A stretch of DNA of 64,000 nucleotides from Blumeriella jaapii (lineage: Eukaryota; Ascomycota; Leotiomycetes; Helotiales; Drepanopezizaceae), in NCBI GenBank assembly GCA_009599575.1, contig VWND01000001.1, positions 2,542,001-2,606,000 of the forward strand, written 5' to 3'. The notes under the pieces are model-generated. The model did not search any database and had not been told where the DNA came from. It was given only the letters and a program-made list of their open reading frames with translations. Numbering within the stretch: the first letter of the stretch is position 1; every line of letters starts with the position of its first letter. A program made the position numbers and the translations under genes. Shown piece by piece: positions 56,502-64,000 of the stretch.

Positions 56502-58239
56502 GCTGCGGGCGGGGAGCGGCCGAGGTGCTCTCGCAGAGGGTCCAGGCCGGCGGCCGCGCCGCGTGCGAGGGTCGAGGGCCTGCGGCGTCGGCGGTCGTTG
56601 CGGGTGTTGCGCGCCGGGTTGCGTGGATCTCGTCTCGATGGGCTATCGATGGTCCTTGGGGATATCGATGCTGAGGCTCGGAACACGTCGCGATTTGGTG
56701 ATAGTATGTTGCTTTCCACGCTCTCGCGCCGTGTCATGTTGATCTCCAGTGCTCAACATCGGCTCGTCCCTTTCACGAGAAGAAGACGTCTTGGGAATGT
56801 CGAGACGGAAGTCACGAAGGGGCTGTGATGAGAGTTGCATCTCGTTCCAACGGCAAAAGCACGTTGGGTGTTTGTTTCTGGGGCCGGAGAGGATCTCTCG
56901 GGAAGTCGTGACAGAGCAAGAGCAGCATTGCTCGGGCCAGCTTGATCTTTTCATCGGCCTTGCTACTGTCGAACAACACAAACCGTCTTGCAAGTAGCCC
57001 TTTTCATCGAAAGATTGGAGGCCACGATGTCTCGTGCTATAAAGACGTGTCTATGTTAAAGCGCTGGCAAGTGGAGACTCTATGACTTACACAGAGTGAA
57101 CGTATATCAATATTTGTATGCAGATGTGTAGGTACTGTATATGCACACATTAATTTATGTATATATATATATGTATATATGTATACCTTATTTATACATG
57201 TAAATAGATGCGCATGTAGATTTGTATGTATACATGTAAAAACATACGTATGTTTATGTATATACATTCGTATGTATTTGTACATATTTATATGTACATA
57301 TATAAACATGCAATGAGATATTTATATGTACATAAGGTATGTAAACATACATTGAGATACATGTAAATCAATTCAAACACACACACTTACATATTCACAT
57401 GTGTATGCATGCCTGGGACATTTCTCCGAATGTGGACGTTTTCCAGCTGCACGCGAGAAGCATGTCAACACCCTCAATCACCACCCCCAATCAATCACGC
57501 AGCGGCACTGCCAAAGGAAGGAGCAGTCACGGATTTTCCAATCTCCCTCTCGGCTTTGCCTTCTCCCAGCCATGCACGGCTGAGATAGGATCCAACGATG
57601 TACGTAGATCTCCTTTGCAACCAACCAAGCTTCGTCGAAGGATCGATCTCCTTGACATACGAGAAAACGCAGTCTGTGCAGAGAAACATTTTTTTCTGTG
57701 CCGGCTCGGGAACAAGCTCCTCCTGCTGACAGGAAACGGGTTTCGGTTGGATAGTGAAGGACTAGGACTCGGTCCTTCTACTCTGTTGAACACGGCTGCC
57801 CCGAACTCGAACGACGCAACTGGTACGTGCCCATTCCTTTGTTGATATCGTGCCAGCTTGACAAGACGCTGGTCTGCAGCGCGAGATCCAACCCCCACGC
57901 TTCCACGTGTTACTGTACGGACAGTACGTGTTACGGACAGTGCTGCTCTCGAGATGTCCCCCCCCCCAGGCGCTCCTCGAGTGTCGCGTTGCGCCAACAC
58001 AGACAGGGTCACGGGATCTCGGCTCCATCACTCACGTGCATTCGCGTAGTATGTAAACACGAGACATGCACAGTGCTCCAGCTGCCAGCAGAAAGAGATG
58101 CTGGATTTAATTGCATCGACGCAGAACGTCTTTCCTGCCAGACGTGCACGACAGTTTGGTGATGAATTGGCTTCTCCGCTGTCTGCGCGCACGAGTTACA
58201 CGTTAGGCTCGGTACGACGGGACTTCTCTACGAGCTTCC

Positions 58240-58305
<66 letters not shown>

Positions 58306-59210
58306 CAGCTTCTTCTACATTTTGTTGCCTTGGCCGTCAGGACCTCTGTGTGCCGGAGCTGTTAATCTTGAATCATATCCGGGCAATCCTTCGTCGGATC
58401 TGGTGGCCCCTGTCGTGTGCGTGATGCGATGCTTGGATCCCATCGCTTATGCTCGCCCGCCCGGCCGAGGACATCCTCGAACAGTCGTGATGAAAAAAAA
58501 AAGCTCGTGTGGATTGAGAACCCAACCCCGGAAGTGTGCACACGGGCAAACCCTCCTGCTGCAGCTCACTATAGCGAAGTCATAGTGAGAGCGGAGACGA
58601 TTAATCTCTGCGGGAGAAAGCGTCCGAATCGAGAGATGCTAGGGGGAGTGGAACAGCTGGGCCAGCAGGAACCATGCCACCCACCGGCCGATGGATGGGC
58701 TGGCGGAGTGATAGAGAGAGATATCACGTGCCGCCACATCAAATCGCTAACCTTCCGAAAAGCAAAAGCTTGAAACATGTGATGGCACGAAAGCAAAAGC
58801 AAAAGCATTGCAGGCAAACCCGGTTCGGCGATAACGTTTCACCCATGAACCACTGCGCTGTGGTGGAAAACGGCTTGAACTTTAGGATCTTCTTCTGATC
58901 CAGCGACGACGGTCCGTGCACTCTGGAGTCTGTGGCCCTCACAAGGAACGATTTACAGGAAGTGGGTGACATTGGAGATCATCCTACAGGATCAGCAGGA
59001 ATCTCTCTCTATGCCTCTACACGGCCGAAGCCGACAAGCTCATTTCGGCCGTCCGGATTCCAGTACAGGCCTCGGGCGGTCTGCTTCTCTGCCGCCGCGG
59101 GCTATATATGCCACCCGCGCTGTAGCCCCATCCGGGAGACTCTCCAATAGAGCAGTTCGCCGACATTCATTTCCATCTTTCTCACGCAACAGAACAGGCA
59201 GCTTGTTGCC
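56502..59210. other. Gene-poor stretch with simple repeats
   Basis: 2.7 kb without a supported gene. 57110-57400 is an AT-rich TATGTA/CATATA microsatellite and 58239-58302 a (CT)n tract. TATATA at 59103-59108 sits about 105 bp upstream of the next ATG and may be its TATA box. Confidence 0.5.
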
Positions 59211-60128
59211 ATGAAGTCCTCGTCTATCTTACCCCTTGGGCTTCTCGCGGCCGGCGTGTCACACGCGGCGCCGCCGATGCCTTTCCTTGCGGCCGGCGCG
59301 TCAAAGGCTGGTCCGATTGAGCCTATCCTTGCGGCCAGCGTGTTAAGCGCTTACCCGTCTACGCCTATCCCTAACAGAATGTCGACGGCTCGACAAAAAC
59401 TGGATTTCTTGATTGGTCTCAAACTGACCCATTACCACTTCGACGTGGACGATGCCATGCACAGTACGGACAAGGAATGCTTTAAAGCCATGCTCATTTA
59501 TGCTAAAGGATACAAGACGCCTCCTGACGATCGCAGCATGGTCGGCGTGGAAATCTACCAACGTCTCAGAGGCATGTTAGATGAATATCCGTCTGAGGGC
59601 CCCACCGAAAAGAATCGGGTCGGGATCCAAACTGTCGATGCGGATGGACCGACCATCGAAGTGCCCAACGGCGAGGGGTTTACAACATCAGCGATTAAAG
59701 TTGCCGACTATGCCCGCTACTATCTTGCGAAATGTCCTGACACCCGTCTCATGATGGCTGGCTGGAATGAAGGCGCTAGAGTAATCCACGAAGCGATGCA
59801 CTTCCTGGACGACGTAGCCCATCAGATCTATGCTGTGGCGACCTTGGATGACCCAACTCCAGATTCGAACTTTGGACTGCTTCCAACTGAAAGCAGCCTG
59901 GTTATGGGCCTTGAGGGAAACAGCAAAACGGCGGCGCGATTCCTGGCAATGAAAAGCAGACCTTATCCAGCACCATTTTTCCACCCATCATTATTAACAT
60001 CCTTTGGACCGCATGAAGTAAAGCCCGATATCTCGATGACTGATACACAGCTCGGTGTCTCTACGGATTATAATAAGGGAAAGGCAACGGTCTATGTTCT
60101 GGATGAGATGACTGACGAGTCTACTTAA
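59211..60128 (+). CDS. Secreted cutinase-like protein lacking catalytic residues
   Basis: Single exon, 305 residues. Signal peptide MKSSSILPLGLLAAGVSHAA, then a threefold internal repeat (PFLAAGASKAGPIEP, PILAASVLSAYPSTP). From residue 87, CFKAMLIYAKGYKTPPDDRS aligns with the cutinase start C..V.IYARGSTE, and KCPDTRLMMAGWNEGARVIH aligns with KCPD..L...GYSQGA. The nucleophile Ser of GYSQG is Asn in GWNEG, the oxyanion Ser of RGSTE is Tyr, and no GDxVC Asp/His segment follows. The fold call rests on these two anchored motifs and on spacing. If correct it cannot act as a serine esterase by the usual mechanism. It may bind lipid, cutin or a host target, or be a decayed enzyme whose frame has stayed open. 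The C-terminal 80 residues are unlike cutinase. Confidence 0.6.
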   Translation: MKSSSILPLGLLAAGVSHAAPPMPFLAAGASKAGPIEPILAASVLSAYPSTPIPNRMSTARQKLDFLIGLKLTHYHFDVDDAMHSTDKECFKAMLIYAKGYKTPPDDRSMVGVEIYQRLRGMLDEYPSEGPTEKNRVGIQTVDADGPTIEVPNGEGFTTSAIKVADYARYYLAKCPDTRLMMAGWNEGARVIHEAMHFLDDVAHQIYAVATLDDPTPDSNFGLLPTESSLVMGLEGNSKTAARFLAMKSRPYPAPFFHPSLLTSFGPHEVKPDISMTDTQLGVSTDYNKGKATVYVLDEMTDEST

Positions 60129-61178
60129 CAAGTCCCAGTCGGGTTTTTGGACGCACGTGTCTGCCTACCTTCAGCAGATGTTGACCGCGGTTACGCTGGA
60201 TTTGCATGTATATTAATCGGCCTTTGTCTCATGTTAGACTTTACCCTTTTGGCTTATGATAGAATTGCTTTCAACCACGGTACCTTTTCCCGAGCGCCAC
60301 TGTGAATATCCTTGGCACTATACAATCGTTGATCTGTAGCTGAACCATGTCACGCTAGTCGGCTCCCAGAAACGGACTTATCGGAAGGCGGAGGGATAAG
60401 GGGAGTACAATCTCAAGAAGAGCGTCAGGGCTAAAGCTGAGTACGACTTGGAGGTCTGCACTCGGCAAGGAAGGCAACCTGAGATGTGACAGGCGTCAAT
60501 ATTGTAGGCGTAGACGCTATTCATGACCACGTGACCGTCTGTTTGCAATCCTCGCTGTCTGTGTGTCTATGGCTGTAGCTCGCTTCTGAAACGGGAACTC
60601 GCACATTTCACACTACATCCACCACGACATCTCCTCTGCGTGGATCTTGAAACGGACGTGATCGCAAGACAAGAAAAGCCAGACGGAAAGGAGGAGAAAA
60701 CCGACAAAAAGCCGGCCCGAGAATTGTGGAATCCCGGCGTGGGTCGTTAAGATGGCGAGTGTGCTTGCTATTCAGCGTGATGGATCATCTAGCTAGGCCA
60801 AGCCATCTCTGCATTTCCCCATCTCGACATAAATCATCAGGTAGCAATCAAAAGCCATATTCATATCGCAAACATAGCAGCGCAGGAAAGAGTAGGGAGT
60901 CAAAAACAGAAGAGAAAAAAAAAAAGAAGAAAAAAAAAAAAAAAAAAGGGGGAAAAAAAAAACCGGAATAAAAAGAGGGGAAAAAGAGCGGCTCCGATCC
61001 CATCCCGACCTCGCCGGCGAGCACAGAAACAAGCAAGCGCAGACACGCATCGCATCGCAACAACTCCACGCCTGCCAGCGACCAGTCCCAAGCCCCAAGA
61101 TGCATGCATGCACACCGACTTGGAAGAGAGGCACGCCGAGATCCAGGGCTTGATATGAGGACGACTAGAGGCCTACGC
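60129..61178. other. Gene-free stretch
   Basis: No supported gene. A-rich tract AAAAAAAAGAAGAAAA-like at 60915-60966. Confidence 0.5.
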
Positions 61179-62034
61179 CTAAAGGTCGTCGCCACCAGTG
61201 GCCTCCTGACCTTTCTTGGCCTTCTTCTTGGGCTGCGGTGCGCCTTCCTTCTTGCAGTGCACGACGAGACGGGTCCAGGATTCTTCCTTGTCCCACTCGA
61301 AGCCGGCGAGAACGGGGGTCTCGAGCTCATCGTCGGCCTGGTGGTGGCAGAAGGCGTCAGCTTCAGAGGGAGGAAGGGCAGGGTGGAAAAAGACACGTAC
61401 CTTCTTGCGGAACTGCTTGTAGATAGCGTCCAGCGCGTCCTTGATGGTGACGCCGCGCAGGTTCCGCGCCGTCACCTCCAAGCCGAGCGGGAAGTGCAGG
61501 TCGATCTTCTTGACAGGCGGCTCGGTGAGCATCAGCTTGAGGAAGGCCTTCTCGGGCTCGTCGATGGACAGGGGGGATTTGTTGATGCGCCTGGGGGGAG
61601 GGGGAGTGTGGTTAACGTTGGCCTTGCAGATATTGGGGGGCCGGGTATCGAGAGGAGGATGGAAATCTCGACGTGGTAATCAAAGGGCATGTGCGTACCA
61701 GTTCAGCTTCTGCGTCTCCTTGGCGATCAACAGCTCCTTTCCCTCCTTTTCTACGTCACGTTAGCCTTGATACTCACATTTGGGCTGCCCACTCCCTGTC
61801 TCTCCGACCACTGATGTCTTCCTTCACCTGTCGGCGCCCCCCGTAACGGCATAGGCATCTGCACGGAAGAAAGGAGAGCAAAACCGGCTAACACATACCC
61901 AGATCCAGAATGTTGAAGACGCCCGGCACGCTCGAGCTGGCTCTCCGCTTGGCCTCCTTGGGCGGGCTACTCGACAGTCCCTGGACGGCCGAATCGACCT
62001 TGGTCAAGGGTAGAGGGGCGGCTTCGGTCGACAT
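61179..62034 (-). CDS. DUF6699-like fungal protein
   Basis: Four exons, 62034-61899, 61750-61699, 61590-61401 and 61337-61179; 178 residues, phases consistent. Begins MSTEAAPLPLTKVDSAVQGL, then KEGKELLIAKETQKLNW, RINKSPLSIDEPEKAFLKLM, LHFPLGLEVTARNLRGVTIK, DALDAIYKQFRKK, ETPVLAGFEWDKEESWTRLV and a basic tail PKKKAKKGQEATG. The LHFP..EVTARN..GVTIKDALDAIY core resembles the DUF6699 family of fungal proteins; no function is known. The leader upstream of the ATG contains TTGA and GAAGAG repeats. Confident as a gene, moderate on family. Confidence 0.75.
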
Positions 62035-63152
62035 GATGATGGTGGTTTGGTTTGCGGGGGTACTTCTTGATTGAACGATTGATTGATTGATTGGTTGATT
62101 GATTGATTCGTCGGTTGATTGATTGATTGATTGATTGCTTGCTTGCTTGCTTGATTGATAGGGTGATGAATTGAGACTGGATGGAGGATGGAGCCGGCTG
62201 AGCAGGTGAGAGGTGCGTTGGGTGATGCGAGTTCCTCAACTCGGGAGGCTGTTAGCTTGTTTGTTTGTTGGTCAAAAAGAGCTGGTAATGGTGTGTCTTT
62301 TGGTGATGTCGATTGTTGGTGGTGATGAAGAGAGAAGAAGAGGAAGAGGAAGAGGAAGAGGAAGAGGAAGAAGAAGAGAGAGGGGAGAGAAGGGGGTTTT
62401 GACGTCGAGCGGGGTAAAAGGAAGTCAAAGTCGAGTCTCGAGAAGCTGATCATGAGATTTGTCGCGTGACGGGGAGACAAGAGCTGCCAGAAAGGGAATA
62501 GACAGGCTCGAGGCCAAGCGTCGATCGCCGCGTTAGTCCCGTTCGGGTATAGACTGCCCCGCCATTGGCGTGACGTATCCGTAGTGCGGCCGCCCCTTCC
62601 CTCCCCCGGACGTTGGAATCCGGGGTAATCGCGCTACCTCCCTTCGGGTTAGCGGGGGACGGCGATGTGGACTGACTACGCTGTGCTGTGCTCGTGTGTA
62701 CCGTACAACTACAGTACGCATATGAATGATACTGTGTGTGCTGATGCAGCAGAGCCTCAATGCATCACGGCCAGCTGGGCCTCGCGTGATGGAACAGACG
62801 CCGTACGAATCTTACACATTCCATCTGAAATGTGATTTTTTAACATTGAATAGGTGTAACAGGTGCTAATATCCAGCCGGAGTTGGTCTTGTGACACTGT
62901 TCTGTTCATAAGCGTGGGATGACCCAGTAAGGGTCACGTGTGGTCAGGTGATTATCCGATCACGTGGCCATACAAGCACTAGCATGCGCGTACCACCACC
63001 CCATCTTTCCGCACTCGCATCGCTCGTAAACAGGCATACAGAATCCAACCCATCATTTCACACTGCTCTTTTCGCGGTATCACCAACCTGTGATACCAAC
63101 AATCAGGAACCCCCCCCCCCCCCGTCATCTTCGACGCCTTTCAAGCATCCGG
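62035..63152. promoter_or_regulatory. Promoter region with TTGA and GAAGAG tracts
   Basis: (ATTG)n-like repeats at 62069-62158, purine-rich GAAGAG units at 62325-62380 and a C run at 63110-63123. No gene supported. Includes the promoter of the DUF6699-like gene and the 3' flank of the trypsin-like gene. Confidence 0.5.
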
Positions 63153-64000
63153 CTACGGCTCGATGACAATCGCTTCGAGAGGCAAAGCGTTCTCGTCATA
63201 AGAAAACAACGAATTGACGTTAATCCAGCTCTCGTAGAATCCAAGGTCCGTGTATACACCTAGGCCGTTCACTTTGCATCCGAAGGCCCAGGTCGAAAGG
63301 CCAGATACGGCGCCTGGATCATGCAACGTTAGTAGAAGCCTTCGGCCACCACGGATCATTTCCCCGATGCTTTGATCGGTCGAAGCAGAACTCACCGGAT
63401 TGCGGGTCGACCAGTGGTGCCCCTTCGTCCCCCTGGCAAGAGTTCTGGCCCGCGGGGGGTTTGGCGCAAAACAGCGATTCGTCGACTGCATCGTCGTCCC
63501 TTGCAGCTATCGGATCTCTGCCGAGAAAAGCTTCGCATTCGCGATGACTGACACCTTCGACCTCGGTCACGTAGAGCGTGTCGTGGGAAGGTGTGGTTCC
63601 TTGGGCATTGGCGCCATATCCCATCACGTTGCCTTTCAAATGTTCGGGAACCACCACGGATTCGCCGTTGATGTGAGCGTGCTTGATGATCTCGCTTTCT
63701 TCGATTGGTATGGCAAGTTTGAGGAGAGAGACGCCCCAGAACTGAGGATTGGAGGCATCGTAGTTTTGGTGCAAAAGACCATTTGTGACATCGACGGTGA
63801 TGCCCCCTTCCGACCCAGCGGACTAGACTGGTGAGTTCATTTCTCTCGTGCGGATTTGCAGAATGGCCCGACTTACTGTCGATCCAACCCGGACCTGAAG
63901 CTGCTCTAGCGGAGAGACGAGGGCACAACGCGCGGTGCTCAAGACGGTATTGGCGTTGAGCAACACGCCACCACAAATCGTCTTGCGGTTCGAAATGATG
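63153..64000 (-). CDS. Trypsin-fold serine protease homologue without catalytic triad (5' part outside window)
   Basis: Exons 64000-63877 (partial), 63822-63396 and 63313-63153, introns GTAAGT..CTAG and GTGAGT..CCAG. A clear chymotrypsin (S1A) fold: TICGGVLLNANTVLSTARC, LQVRVGST, HQNYDASNPQFWGVSLLKLA, GNVMGYGANAQGTTP, FCAKPPAGQNSCQGDEGAPL and GCKVNGLGVYTDLGFYESWI. Each triad position is changed: LTAAHC has become LSTARC (His57 to Arg), NDIALLKL has become WGVSLLKL (Asp102 to Gly), and GDSGGP has become GDEGAP (Ser195 to Glu). Disulphide Cys positions and fold residues are kept, so the protein is probably folded and maintained for binding rather than proteolysis. The signal peptide and any propeptide lie beyond the right edge. 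Confidence 0.85.

Noticed and set aside
55902..56828. 308-residue plus-strand Arg-rich frame
   Set aside because: Antisense to the Cys-rich hypothetical gene in very GC-rich sequence; no domain.

Overview
The window is nuclear DNA of a filamentous ascomycete, most likely a Dothideomycete (inferred from style, not from a search). The evidence is short spliceosomal introns of about 45-115 bp (GT-AG with CTRAY branch points, one GC-AG), fungal protein families (Zn2Cys6 regulator, HRI1, LaeA-like methyltransferase, CYP504, DUF6699-like), and an AT-rich retrotransposon block degraded by C-to-T/G-to-A changes of the RIP (repeat-induced point mutation) type.

Layout. 1-6257 is a RIP-degraded block: a plus-strand Ty3/gypsy chromodomain element that runs in from the left edge and ends in its 3' LTR, abutting the gag region and 5' LTR of a related minus-strand element. 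A third LTR copy of the same family sits alone at 45237-45444. 6.3-12.6 kb is gene-poor and holds a decayed methyltransferase gene. 12.6-32 kb holds a disordered hypothetical protein, an EamA/DMT permease, cytochrome c heme lyase, HRI1, a carboxymuconate-cyclase-like propeller protein, a Cys-rich single-pass surface protein, a patatin-like phospholipase, a secreted DUF7029-like protein, a complex I ESSS subunit and a branched-chain aminotransferase. 32.6-43.4 kb holds a SCY1-like pseudokinase, RCC1 (Ran GEF) and a 13-exon methionine-permease-like transporter. 43.4-46.1 kb is a microsatellite-rich island with the solo LTR and a possible Pol III element. 46.1-53 kb holds a Zn2Cys6 regulator, then fumarylacetoacetase and a CYP504 phenylacetate hydroxylase transcribed divergently from one 680-bp promoter, a small phenylacetate/homogentisate catabolic unit. 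53-64 kb is sparse: two low-complexity hypotheticals, a DUF6699-like protein, and two secreted hydrolase homologues that have lost their catalytic residues (a cutinase-like protein and a chymotrypsin-fold protein cut by the right edge).

Main observations. (1) Two catalytically dead secreted hydrolases within 5 kb, the trypsin homologue having lost all three triad residues. (2) Three introns in the RCC1 gene of exactly 48 nt, all phase 0 and stop-free, with the branch motif at the same offset. (3) Five otherwise well-conserved genes each carry one small net deletion (1 or 2 nt), which looks more like an assembly-wide indel problem than five independent gene losses. (4) A candidate Pol III transcript with tRNA-like boxes and a TTCG hairpin next to the solo LTR. 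Gene models were built by hand from ORF continuity and splice motifs. Exon phases were checked and sum correctly for all multi-exon genes except the flagged frameshifts.
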